Below, piece after piece: positions 16,158 to 24,542 of a stretch of 64,000 bases of DNA. The stretch is from the NCBI RefSeq assembly GCF_003837865.1, contig NZ_RQIS01000015.1, positions 50,037 through 114,036 on the forward strand, written 5' to 3'. How positions within the stretch are numbered: position 1 is the first letter of the stretch; every line of letters begins with the position of its first letter. Position numbers and translations under genes: made by a program. The notes beneath the pieces were generated by a model. That model was not told the origin of the DNA. It was given only the letters and a program-made list of their open reading frames with translations, and made no database searches. The stretch is from Paraburkholderia dinghuensis. Its GTDB lineage: Bacteria; Pseudomonadota; Gammaproteobacteria; Burkholderiales; Burkholderiaceae.

Positions 16158-17543
16158 TTAATGGGCCTTGAAGCGCACGCGCTCAGGCGGCTGCTTGAAG
16201 GTGCCAAGCCGCGTCCAGAACGGCATGCCGAGGAAGAACGCGAAGTAGATGAGCGCGCAGACCTGGGCGACAAGCGTGCCCACGGGCGATGGCGGCCGTG
16301 TGCCGAGGAACCCCAGGATGAAGAACACCACCACGAAGATCGCGAGGAACACCTTGTGGAAGAACGGCCGGTAGCGAATCGACTTCACCGGTGCCTGGTC
16401 GAGCCACGGCAGGAAGAAGAGCGAAACCACCGCCGATCCCATCACCACGACGCCCCAGAACTTCGACTGCGTGAAATACATCGCGAGGACTACGAGGACC
16501 GCCAGCACCGGCAGCCCCGCACGCCACTTGCCGCGCGCGCGCACGAGTGCGAGCAGGCCGAGCAGCGCGACCACGATCATCAGCACGATCTTGAACGGGT
16601 CGGTGGTGGCACGCAGCATCGCGTAGAACGCGGTGAAGTACCAGACCGGCGCAATTTCAGGCGGCGTCTGCAGCGGATTGGCCGGCACGAAGTTATTCGC
16701 TTCGAGGAAGTAGCCGCCCATTTCCGGCGAGAAAAATATGATCGCCGCGAAGACCATCAGGAAGATGCACACGCCCATGAAGTCGTGCACAGAGTAGTAC
16801 GGATGGAACGGAATGCCGTCGAGCGGCTTGCCGTTCGCGTCCTTCTTCTCCTTGATCTCGATGCCGTCGGGATTATTCGAACCGACTTCGTGCAGCGCGA
16901 CGATGTGCGCGAACACCAGCCCCAGCAGCACGAGCGGAATCGCGATCACGTGGAACGCGAAGAAGCGGTTCAGCGTGACGTCCGAGACGACATAATCGCC
17001 GCGAATCCAGAGCGACAAGTCCGGACCGACAACTGGAATCGCCGAGAACAGGTTCACGATCACCTGGGCGCCCCAGTAGGACATCTGGCCCCACGGCAAC
17101 AGATAGCCGAAGAATGCCTCGGCCATCAGGCACAGGAAAATCGCGCAGCCGAAGATCCACACCAGCTCGCGAGGCTTACGGTATGAACCGTACAGAAGCC
17201 CGCGGAACATATGCAGATAGACGACCACGAAGAACATCGAGGCGCCCGTCGAGTGCATGTAGCGGATCAGCCAGCCCCACGGCACCTCGCGCATGATGTA
17301 CTCGACCGACGCGAACGCGAGCGTCGAGTCGGGCTTGTAGTTCATGGTGAGGAAAATGCCGGTGACGATCTGGTTCACCAGAACGAGCAGCGCGAGCGAG
17401 CCAAAGAAGTACCAGTAATTGAAATTCTTCGGCGCGTAGTACTCGGACAGATGTGCCTTCCACGTCGCGGTCAACGGAAAGCGTTTGTCGACCCAGCCGA
17501 CGAGCCCCTTTGTTTCGACCTTATGTTCAGTGACGCTCGCCAT
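16158..17543 (-). CDS. petB: Cytochrome b of a bc1 complex
   Basis: 461 residues, the full length for bacterial cytochrome b. Typical segments include WYFFGSLALLVLVNQIVTG, the heme region YMHSTGASMFFVVVYLHMFRGL with two histidines, WGAQVIVNLFSAIP and the second histidine pair (FAFHVIAIPLVLLGLVFAHIVALHE). The quinol-site motif is intact as PEIAPVWYFTAFYAMLRA (a PxW form of PEWY). It starts one base after the Rieske stop. It oxidises quinol in the inner membrane and sends electrons to the Rieske centre. Confidence 0.93.
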   Translation of the reverse strand: MASVTEHKVETKGLVGWVDKRFPLTATWKAHLSEYYAPKNFNYWYFFGSLALLVLVNQIVTGIFLTMNYKPDSTLAFASVEYIMREVPWGWLIRYMHSTGASMFFVVVYLHMFRGLLYGSYRKPRELVWIFGCAIFLCLMAEAFFGYLLPWGQMSYWGAQVIVNLFSAIPVVGPDLSLWIRGDYVVSDVTLNRFFAFHVIAIPLVLLGLVFAHIVALHEVGSNNPDGIEIKEKKDANGKPLDGIPFHPYYSVHDFMGVCIFLMVFAAIIFFSPEMGGYFLEANNFVPANPLQTPPEIAPVWYFTAFYAMLRATTDPFKIVLMIVVALLGLLALVRARGKWRAGLPVLAVLVVLAMYFTQSKFWGVVVMGSAVVSLFFLPWLDQAPVKSIRYRPFFHKVFLAIFVVVFFILGFLGTRPPSPVGTLVAQVCALIYFAFFLGMPFWTRLGTFKQPPERVRFKAH

Positions 17544-18164
17544 TTATGCTTCTCCTTTTTCGTCCTTGCCGATCACGAGCTGCGTCGCGGACGTGAACAT
17601 GTGAGGCGGGATGTCGAGATTCTGCGGCGCAGGTTTGTTCTTGAACACGCGGCCGGAAAGATCGTAGGTGGAACCGTGGCACGGGCACAGGAAACCACCC
17701 GGCCAGTTCTCGGGCAAATTCGGCTGCGGGCCTTCCTGGAATCGCGCCGTCGGCGTGCAGCCCAGATGTGTGCACACGGCGACCGCCACGAGAATGTTCT
17801 TGTGTTCGGCGCGCGAGCGGAATTCGTTCTTGCAATACTCGGGCTCCGGCATCGAGAACGGATTCTTCGTCAGCGGATCGGCGAGTTCACTGCTGGCCTT
17901 CTGGACATCGGCGAGCATTTGATCGGTGCGGTGGAAGATCCACACAGGCTTGCCTCGCCAGGCGACGGTCATCATCTCGCCGGGCTTGAGATTGCTGATA
18001 TCGACCTCAACTGGTGCACCAGCGGCCTTTGCCTTTTCGGAAGGTGCGAACGAACCTGCGAAAGGTACGACCGCGGCCAGGCCCCCCACGCCCCCTGCTA
18101 CCGACGCCGCAATCAGCCACGTACGGCGGCCGCTGTCGACATGTTCGTCTTCGTGGACTTGCAT
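17544..18164 (-). CDS. petA: Rieske iron-sulfur subunit of a bc1 complex
   Basis: 206 residues. A Tat-like N-terminus (DSGRRTWLIAASVAGGVGG) doubles as the membrane anchor. The 2Fe-2S ligands are in CTHLGC (near 133) and CPCHGS (near 158), the two conserved Rieske boxes. The C-terminal segment NLDIPPHMF is usual. Tat export fits the nearby tatA/E gene. It heads the petABC block and lies about 70 bases after the diheme cytochrome gene, so it is probably on the nos transcript. Confidence 0.93.
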   Translation of the reverse strand: MQVHEDEHVDSGRRTWLIAASVAGGVGGLAAVVPFAGSFAPSEKAKAAGAPVEVDISNLKPGEMMTVAWRGKPVWIFHRTDQMLADVQKASSELADPLTKNPFSMPEPEYCKNEFRSRAEHKNILVAVAVCTHLGCTPTARFQEGPQPNLPENWPGGFLCPCHGSTYDLSGRVFKNKPAPQNLDIPPHMFTSATQLVIGKDEKGEA

Positions 18165-18234
18165 GACATTCCTCGTTTCTAGATTGATTTCTTAACGCCA
18201 TCTTTGGGGCCGCGAGCCCGCGCGAATGGCGTCT

Positions 18235-18885
18235 TTAGCGCAGCCCTGAAATGTAGTCGGCCACCGCCTTGATCTCGCTGTCCGAAAGACGCGATGCAAT
18301 CGCATGCATCGGCACGCTGTTGTCACGCGCGCCCGCTCCCTGCGTGAACGCGGTCAACTGTGCTGTGGTGTATGCCGCCCATTGCCCCGAAAGACGCGGA
18401 TACTGCGAGGGGATGCCCTGCCCCGTCGGACCATGGCAGCCCGCACACGCCGGCACGCCCTTGTCGGCAATGCCGCCGCGATAGATTTTTTGTCCGAGTG
18501 CGAACGTGTCCTTGTTTTGCGCGTCTCCGGGCTTCGGAGTCTGCGACGCGAAATAGGCGGCGACGTCCACGACCTGTTGATCGGAAAGTGCACTCGCCAT
18601 CCCGGCCATGATCGGGTTGGTTCGGACCGGTTGGCCGCCGGCGGATTGCGCCTTGAAATCGCCTAGCTGTTTGACGATATACCCGGCATGCTGCCCCGCG
18701 AGCTTCGGAAAGGTCTCGGCCGCGCTGTTGCCGTCGGCTCCGTGGCACGCCGCGCACACTGCCGCGACGGCCTGTCCTCGACTCGCGTCCGGCGTGCTCA
18801 CCTGTGCCGCGTGCGTGAGCGCTGCCCACCCCGAGAGGCCCGCGGTTATATGCAGGGCCACCCAAACCTTGCGCATTCGATTCAT
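18235..18885 (-). CDS. Diheme c-type cytochrome, c4-like
   Basis: 216 residues with a signal peptide (to about residue 26). Two heme c motifs, CAACHG (near 42) and CAGCHG (near 148), sit in two homologous halves each followed by a distal methionine region (NPIMAGMA and NSVPMHAIA). This is the c4 layout. It would carry electrons in the periplasm between the bc1 complex and the N2O or nitrite reductase. Its ATG overlaps the nosR stop by four bases, so it is translated together with nosR. Confidence 0.88.
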   Translation of the reverse strand: MNRMRKVWVALHITAGLSGWAALTHAAQVSTPDASRGQAVAAVCAACHGADGNSAAETFPKLAGQHAGYIVKQLGDFKAQSAGGQPVRTNPIMAGMASALSDQQVVDVAAYFASQTPKPGDAQNKDTFALGQKIYRGGIADKGVPACAGCHGPTGQGIPSQYPRLSGQWAAYTTAQLTAFTQGAGARDNSVPMHAIASRLSDSEIKAVADYISGLR

Positions 18886-21113
18886 TCAACCGTCCTGTTT
18901 TGTTCTGTAGTGGAAAGAGATTCAGCAACACGCGACGACGCCGGCGCAGCCTTGACGGCCCCCGTGCTCGCGCTCCCCGCGGTTTCGAGCTTGATCGGAA
19001 TGAAATATCCGTCCTTGCCCACTCGAGTCAGCGGCAGCTTTTCCTTTTCGCGCCTTTTCCGCTCTTTCGACAGCGGCGGGCAGCTGTGCTCGTCGTAGTA
19101 CATCACCATGCAGTCGAGGCAGAGCATGCACTCCATCTGGTCGATGCGGCCTTTTTCGTCGATCGCCAGTGAGCCGCAGCCGACCGCACAGGCATGGCAG
19201 CTCGTGCATTCAGGCTTGCGCCGCAGTTTGAGCAGGCGCCGCCAGCCCGGCAATGCAAGACTTGCTCCGAGCGGGCACAGATACTTGCAGAACGGCCGTT
19301 CAATGAAAATCGATGCGCCGACAATGACGGTCCAGAACAACATGAACGGCCACGAGCGGTTGAGTACGCCAACGAGGAACGTCGTCTTGAACGGTTCGAT
19401 TTCCGCGAGCTTTTCAGCCCAGGGCATCGAGAAGAACGACACGACGAGCAATACCGCGAACACCACGTACTTGAGCTTGCGCAGCCGGTTGTGCCAGCGC
19501 ATCGGCAGCTTGGTCTGCAGCTTCTTCAGGCCGGTTGCGCGCCCCAGCTTGTAAAGCATCTCGGACATCGAGCCGAACGGACACATCCAGCCGCAAAACA
19601 ACCCGCGTCCCCAGATGATCACGGTAATCGCGATCACGATCCAGAAGACGAAAATGAACGGATCGGAAAGGAAGAGCGACATCTTCCACCCGCCAAACAG
19701 CGAATGGATGAACGTCAGCACCTGCGTAATGGATGGCTGTGCCATCTCATGCCAGCCGGCGAAGCCTATCGCGATCAACCAACTCGCGGTTTTCGGCCAG
19801 GAGACCCAACGCTTATTTGCGCGTTTCGCCTTGCGCACCCAACGGTCGCGAGTCGCAAAGAACGCCATGACGGCAACGGCCCAGCCAATGAAGAGGCCGA
19901 TTTCCAGTTTCTTGCCGTTCCATGCGTTCCACCACGCTGGCGTTTCCTCCGCGACCTTCGGACGGCCACCCTCGAGGAAGGTCGCAGGCAGCCAGTACGG
20001 CGAGTTGAATGTCGAAAAGCTCTTTGCACCCGTTTCCTTGTCCACCTTGTGACCAAGGAACACGAACTTCCACGGATAGGCCGCGCTGAATTTCGTGTTA
20101 CGGATGATGAAGATGCCGGTCTCGTTGAAGGCGGGCGTGCCAGCTGCTTCCAACGAATAGAGATTCAGATAATCGGAATCCTTGAACGTGAACGCGTTGA
20201 TTCCCTGCTGGACCTGGATGCGATCATAGATGCCGCCTCGCACGAAGCCCGATCCCTTGAACGACTCCGTGCCGTTTGCCACGACGAAAATCGCCTGGTC
20301 TCCAGGCTGGAGACGGTTCATGAGTTGCGCGTATTCGTAGTCGCCGAGCACGCTTTTGCCGATCGCGGGTGCGTTCAGGTAGCCATAGTAGAGATCGAGA
20401 TAGGGTGAGCCGGTGTCTGCCGCGCCAACGTCGCTCGCATGGACCTCGAGATGCTGGACCGCCCCCATGTCAACGAGCTGGCTCCATCCGTAGCGCGTGT
20501 TGGACTGCAGCAGCTTTGCCTGCGGCAGGACCGCTTCCTTTACGATACCGACCTGGCTGGCGACCGCAACCGCGCAGCGCGAGATCAACTGGTTCTCGGC
20601 AATGGCCGTGACCGTCGCGCCAGAAATTGCGTCGAGGCCCTTATCGCCCGCGCTGCTCTGGCCGATTTCGAAACGCTCGCCAGCGAACTTGCCGACGTAC
20701 TGGCGGAGAAATGTGAGCAGCTTGCTTTCGGGAATGCCGACCAGCAAGATCGGCTCACTGTGCTTGAGCACTCTGACGCCGGTGATCACACCTTTCGTGT
20801 CCATGCCGATCAGCGTGACGATCGGCTTACCGGAATAGCCTTGAATGTCGACGATGTCGGTCGACAGGAATACGTAGCCTTTGAGCACACGCGCGTGTCC
20901 GTCGTTAGCGTAGGCCTCGACGTACGGCGGAGCGCCCTTGCGGGCGGAGAATTCGTTTGAACCCGGCAGCACACCTGCGCAGTCGGTCCACTTGCACATC
21001 TCGGGCTGGCTGAACAGTTGGTCGGGCAATTCCTGCTCGTAAATCGAAGCGAAGACCGGATGGGTCACGGCGATCAAGAGCGCGAACAGCAAGAACCGAA
21101 ACGTAGCTTTCAT
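18882..21113 (-). CDS. nosR: NosR, membrane flavo-iron-sulfur protein needed for N2O reduction
   Basis: 743 residues. A signal sequence is followed by a periplasmic FMN-binding domain; SGATVTAI (near residue 166) is the flavinylation site, modified by ApbE. Six or so membrane helices follow, with two cytoplasmic cysteine motifs (CGWMCPFG near 508, CKYLCPLG near 611). Then come two 4Fe-4S motifs (CTSCHACAVGC and CMLCLDCMVMYY, 635-670). All conserved parts are present. NosR supports nosZ expression and electron supply to NosZ. In most known clusters nosR is the first gene; here it is well behind nosZ, which is unusual. Confidence 0.95.
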   Translation of the reverse strand: MKATFRFLLFALLIAVTHPVFASIYEQELPDQLFSQPEMCKWTDCAGVLPGSNEFSARKGAPPYVEAYANDGHARVLKGYVFLSTDIVDIQGYSGKPIVTLIGMDTKGVITGVRVLKHSEPILLVGIPESKLLTFLRQYVGKFAGERFEIGQSSAGDKGLDAISGATVTAIAENQLISRCAVAVASQVGIVKEAVLPQAKLLQSNTRYGWSQLVDMGAVQHLEVHASDVGAADTGSPYLDLYYGYLNAPAIGKSVLGDYEYAQLMNRLQPGDQAIFVVANGTESFKGSGFVRGGIYDRIQVQQGINAFTFKDSDYLNLYSLEAAGTPAFNETGIFIIRNTKFSAAYPWKFVFLGHKVDKETGAKSFSTFNSPYWLPATFLEGGRPKVAEETPAWWNAWNGKKLEIGLFIGWAVAVMAFFATRDRWVRKAKRANKRWVSWPKTASWLIAIGFAGWHEMAQPSITQVLTFIHSLFGGWKMSLFLSDPFIFVFWIVIAITVIIWGRGLFCGWMCPFGSMSEMLYKLGRATGLKKLQTKLPMRWHNRLRKLKYVVFAVLLVVSFFSMPWAEKLAEIEPFKTTFLVGVLNRSWPFMLFWTVIVGASIFIERPFCKYLCPLGASLALPGWRRLLKLRRKPECTSCHACAVGCGSLAIDEKGRIDQMECMLCLDCMVMYYDEHSCPPLSKERKRREKEKLPLTRVGKDGYFIPIKLETAGSASTGAVKAAPASSRVAESLSTTEQNRTVE

Positions 21114-21251
21114 TTTTGTCGCTTTGAGGGGGTCGCCTGGAATGGCGCAGCGTCAACGCGGTTACGCGGACGAAACGCGCCCCGATGGCGAAAACTTCTC
21201 GACGCCGCACCGCTCACATTGCCCCGGAGCGGCACAGCGTCTCCACTCACA

Positions 21252-21581
21252 TCACTGAGCCTTGGCAACCATGAAGTCGACGGCTGCTTTCACTTCGTCG
21301 TCCTTCAGGCTCGAACCACCACCGCGCGGGGGCATCGTGCCGTTGTTGCCGGTGAAGCCACCGAGCGCGTGCTTGTACAGCGTCGGCTTGCCCTGCTTGA
21401 TACGCGGAGCCCAGTCCGCCTTGTTGCCGAATACGGGTGCACCGCCTGCGCCCGTCTGGTGGCACATGAAGCAGACGCTCTTGAACACCTTTTCGCCATC
21501 CGCGGCATTTGCGGCCGGGGCTACGCTGGCCGCTGCAAGGGCGAATCCAAATGCTGCGAGCAAAACTTTACGATTTTTCAT
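21252..21581 (-). CDS. Monoheme c-type cytochrome, c5-like
   Basis: 109 residues from the ATG at 21581, which is preceded by GAGGAAG. A signal peptide (MKNRKVLLAAFGFALAAASVAPAANA) precedes one heme motif, CFMCHQ (near 37). GTMPPRGGG supplies the axial methionine. The spacing and size fit cytochrome c5 (class I). It is placed directly before nosR, so it is a likely periplasmic electron carrier to NosZ. An in-frame ATG four codons upstream is an alternative start but overlaps the Shine-Dalgarno sequence. Confidence 0.87.
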   Translation of the reverse strand: MKNRKVLLAAFGFALAAASVAPAANAADGEKVFKSVCFMCHQTGAGGAPVFGNKADWAPRIKQGKPTLYKHALGGFTGNNGTMPPRGGGSSLKDDEVKAAVDFMVAKAQ

Positions 21582-21643
21582 GATCTTCCTCATTAGGAGT
21601 TTCAGGATTGATGGGTCCGCGCTTCGACCGGATCGTGCGCAAA

Positions 21644-22000
21644 CTACGCTTCAAAACCCAACAGCGGCTGTTCGAGCAGCCGGCTGATCAGCGTGCTGAC
21701 GTTGCGCAACGGGTCCGCGCCGATCTCGGTGACGGGATCGTCGACGGCCCGGCCATCGGGAGTGTGAAGATGGTTCGGAAATGTGCCGAGCGTCTTGTGC
21801 AGCGGCGCGGTATCAATGCACATCCCGGCTTCGCCCCAGCGCCAGCTCATCACGTACTCAGCTGGGTCGACGATACGTACCGTCAACTCGACGCCGTTGG
21901 CGAGGCTCAAATCGAGCGCATCGCGACAAAGCGTGACCGACACCACCTGGCTCGCGTCGAACGCCGTCTCGATCGGTTCTTTCAGTTCAATATGCAGCAT
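21644..22000 (-). CDS. TumE-like (DUF6516-type) small protein in the nos operon
   Basis: 118 residues. The C-terminal half reads WRWGEAGMCIDTAPLHKTLG followed at once by TFPNHLHTPDG, which resembles the pattern (R-x-DNAPHHP, TFPHHKH) I know from the TumE/DUF6516 toxin family. The N-terminal half is a beta-rich domain with charged positions. TumE proteins are toxins of type II toxin-antitoxin pairs. The ATG at 22000 lies two bases after the stop of another small gene, as in such pairs. The position between nosL and a cytochrome gene is odd for a toxin; it may instead have been recruited to the nos system. The family call is from memory and moderate in confidence. Confidence 0.55.
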   Translation of the reverse strand: MLHIELKEPIETAFDASQVVSVTLCRDALDLSLANGVELTVRIVDPAEYVMSWRWGEAGMCIDTAPLHKTLGTFPNHLHTPDGRAVDDPVTEIGADPLRNVSTLISRLLEQPLLGFEA

Positions 22001-22002
22001 GA

Positions 22003-22269
22003 TCAAAATCCTGTCGCCAGCACTTCGCGCAACTGTTCGCGAATGACTTCACGCGTTTCCAGAAGCGTCTTCGCGCTGAGGTAGTGTTCATAAGCCGGGT
22101 GTTCGCCCACCTTACCTTCCGCGATCATGGCGAGCAGCGCTGCCTCGTCGTCGGCACGGTAATTCGCGAGAATGGTCTTGCGGTCCTCACGCAGGTCGTA
22201 GAGCAAGCGGCTCAGCGACTCGATCTGCTTGGCCGCCTCCGAGGGCACGTTGTAAAAGAATTGCGTCAT
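22003..22269 (-). CDS. Small helical protein paired with the TumE-like gene
   Basis: 88 residues starting MTQFFYNVPSEAAKQ. It is almost wholly helical and charged (SLSRLLYDLREDRKTILANY, then LLETREVIREQLREVL), as in antitoxins or small coiled-coil partners. No helix-turn-helix is evident, so it is not the usual TumA. It follows nosL by 10 bases and is followed by the TumE-like gene after two bases. The start at 22269 is the ATG directly at the head of the conserved-looking sequence. The function is unknown; partner of the next protein is the best inference. Confidence 0.6.
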   Translation of the reverse strand: MTQFFYNVPSEAAKQIESLSRLLYDLREDRKTILANYRADDEAALLAMIAEGKVGEHPAYEHYLSAKTLLETREVIREQLREVLATGF

Positions 22270-22279
22270 CTCAATGTCC

Positions 22280-22807
22280 TTACATGTTCTGGTCTTTGAC
22301 CACGCCGCCATCGGTCGTCGCCATATCGCTTGTGATCTGATTGAAGTGATACAGCTTGCCGCCTTCGGATTTCACGAATTGCTCAGCGTCGCTTTCCTTT
22401 GCGAATGAAACGAAGGTCTGCCCCATCGCGCCAGCCTTTTTGGAGCCCACTACGTAAGTCGCCTGCGTCGCGTCGATCCAGTGGCCCTCCGGGTGCAGCC
22501 AGTCGGCTGCGCCCATGTCCTGCACGTACATCGCGCTGACCTTGCGGTCATGCTCCGGACGCAGATAGACCGAAAAGAGCCCGAGCGTGTCGCAGAAGAA
22601 GTCCGCGTGTCCGTCGGCATAGAGCATCTGGGCCTTCGGTCCCGGATACTCTTTGAGGCTCATTCCGTCGAGTACGCTGACCGTCGAATCGGTAATCTCG
22701 TGCGGCGCGGGCAGCGCGCCGGAATCGTTGTGGCATCCGGCAGCAAGGCCGAAGGCGAGCACCGTGACCGCCAGCGCGGCGATGCTCTTTAAGGTATGGT
22801 GCTTCAT
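22280..22807 (-). CDS. nosL: NosL, copper-binding lipoprotein
   Basis: 175 residues with a lipoprotein signal (VLAFGLAAGC, Cys near 22). The core has YADGHADFFCDTLGLFSVYL and the family hallmark AMYVQDMGAADW (Met-Tyr-Val-x-Asp-Met), which fits NosL, the periplasmic Cu(I) carrier for the NosZ CuZ site. A VVGSKKAGAMG segment and PF05573-type end follow. Its ATG overlaps the nosY stop by four bases, so it is coupled to nosDFY. The original open frame is longer upstream but the lipobox fixes the start at 22807. Confidence 0.93.
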   Translation of the reverse strand: MKHHTLKSIAALAVTVLAFGLAAGCHNDSGALPAPHEITDSTVSVLDGMSLKEYPGPKAQMLYADGHADFFCDTLGLFSVYLRPEHDRKVSAMYVQDMGAADWLHPEGHWIDATQATYVVGSKKAGAMGQTFVSFAKESDAEQFVKSEGGKLYHFNQITSDMATTDGGVVKDQNM

Positions 22808-23637
22808 CGATTGAATCTCCAGGCAGCAAGGCCGAGCGGCGCCGCAATCCAGACGAGCATCACTGGGCCGAGAACGAACGGTTGTGCAAGCGCAGGCGGA
22901 AACACGCTGACGAGGCCATACATCGTGCGCAAATCGCCCGGACCGAAGATGTTCAGGATCCGGAAGATGTCGGCGGGATTGAGCATGAGCAGCACCGGAA
23001 ACAGCGATCCGAGCACCGCACCGCCGGTCAGCACGAGCGCGCCGAGCAACATGAGGTCGTAGACGAGCACGAAGAAAAACCACAGTGCGATCGCAACACC
23101 GCTCGCCGAGGTCCGGCTTGCACAGAAAACCGACGCGGATACCGCGAGGCTCAGGAATACCCAGCCGAGCAGCACTGCGCTGATCACGAAGCCCGCGTAC
23201 TGAAACCAGTCAGCGTTGGGCGCGCGCACGGCGATCACGATGCCGGCGAGACCGAAGCCGGCAAGCGTTGCGCAGCTCAGCGCCGCGGCGAGGCCCACGT
23301 ACTTGCCGAGCAGCAGTTCGACACGCGTGACCGGATACGACAACAACAGGTTCAGGGTGCCGCGTTCGCGCTCGCCAACGATTGCGTCGAAGCCGAGAAT
23401 CAGCGCGATCAGCGGCAGCAGATAGATCGTGAGGCTGACGAGGCTCGCGATCAGTGCCTCGACGCCGTGAAAGCCGACCGCTCCCTGCGTCGCCGCGCCG
23501 AAGTACGACGTTGCGAGCGTGAACACGCCGAACACAAGCGACACCGCAAGCACCCAGCGGTTACGGATGCGATCGCGGAATTCCTTGCCTGCGATCACGC
23601 GGATCTGGGTCCATGACGAGAAAATGGCCAGGCTCAT
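22804..23637 (-). CDS. nosY: NosY, permease of the NosDFY complex
   Basis: 277 residues with six hydrophobic segments. It begins MSLAIFSSWTQIRVIAGKEFRDRIRNRWVLA, the form usual for NosY, and has IVGERERGTLNLLLSYPV, the cytoplasmic motif of ABC-2 permeases. With NosF and NosD it forms the ABC complex that helps assemble the CuZ site of NosZ. The start and stop overlap the neighbouring genes by four bases on each side, a tightly coupled block. Confidence 0.93.
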   Translation of the reverse strand: MSLAIFSSWTQIRVIAGKEFRDRIRNRWVLAVSLVFGVFTLATSYFGAATQGAVGFHGVEALIASLVSLTIYLLPLIALILGFDAIVGERERGTLNLLLSYPVTRVELLLGKYVGLAAALSCATLAGFGLAGIVIAVRAPNADWFQYAGFVISAVLLGWVFLSLAVSASVFCASRTSASGVAIALWFFFVLVYDLMLLGALVLTGGAVLGSLFPVLLMLNPADIFRILNIFGPGDLRTMYGLVSVFPPALAQPFVLGPVMLVWIAAPLGLAAWRFNR

Positions 23638-24542
23638 GCATCCACCCCCATACAGCCAAGGAACACATCTTCGAGCGACGGCTCCTGAATTTGCAGATCC
23701 GCGATATGGCCGGACAGCGGCGACAGCGCTGCAATAGCCAACATTTTTGCTTCGCGCTGACATTCGAAGACGATGTGGCGACCGCGGATCGTCAGCTTTC
23801 CGAACGGTGTGCGCTGCAACGCCTCCACGAGCGCCCGCGTATCGTCCGAATGCGTGACGATTTCCATGGAGAGCGGCAGATTCGCCTCGCCGCGCAGTGC
23901 CGGCACGCTGCCGACCGCGCGGATTCGCCCGCCTTGCAGGATCGCCAGACGATCCACGCGCTGCTGGATCTCGGCAAGAATGTGCGATGTGATGACGATC
24001 GTCGTGCCCGCTTCCTGGCGCGTCTTCAGGATTTGATAGAACTCGCGGATGCCCTCTGGATCGAGACCGTTAGTCGGCTCGTCGAGAAACAGCAGCGCCG
24101 GATTGCCAAGCAGCGCTTGCGCGAAGCCAAGCCGCTGCTTCATCCCTTTCGAGTATTCGCGCACTTTCCGCGCCGCCGCGCCTTTGAGGCCGACCTGCTC
24201 GAGCAGAGGCATGCACTCCGCCGTGTCGACGCCCTTGAGCCGCGCGAAAAAGCGCAGCGTTTCGACGCCGCTCAGGTTGTCGTAAAGCACGATGTTTTCG
24301 GGCAGGTACCCGAGCCTGCGTTTGACCGCACGAAAACGCGGACCGGCGACGCTTTCGCCATCGACCTGCACGCATCCGGCGTCGGCGCTGAGAAGGCCGA
24401 GCATGAGCTGGAACAGCGTGCTCTTGCCCGCGCCGTTGCGGCCGATCAGGCCGAACATTTCACCCTTGCGAACCGCGAGGTCAACGCCCTGGAGCGCCAG
24501 CAGCGCGCCGTACGATTTTGTAACGCCAGTAAGTTCAATCAT
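23634..24542 (-). CDS. nosF: NosF, ATPase of the NosDFY complex
   Basis: 302 residues. Walker A is GRNGAGKST (near 37), the signature is YSKGMKQRLGFA (near 137) and Walker B LLFLDEPTNGLDP (near 155), all intact. The C-terminal third is a NosF-type extension. It powers the NosDFY complex for CuZ maturation at the inner membrane. The ATG at 24542 fits the family start (MIELTGVTKSYGALLAL) and overlaps the end of nosD by eight bases. Confidence 0.93.
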   Translation of the reverse strand: MIELTGVTKSYGALLALQGVDLAVRKGEMFGLIGRNGAGKSTLFQLMLGLLSADAGCVQVDGESVAGPRFRAVKRRLGYLPENIVLYDNLSGVETLRFFARLKGVDTAECMPLLEQVGLKGAAARKVREYSKGMKQRLGFAQALLGNPALLFLDEPTNGLDPEGIREFYQILKTRQEAGTTIVITSHILAEIQQRVDRLAILQGGRIRAVGSVPALRGEANLPLSMEIVTHSDDTRALVEALQRTPFGKLTIRGRHIVFECQREAKMLAIAALSPLSGHIADLQIQEPSLEDVFLGCMGVDA

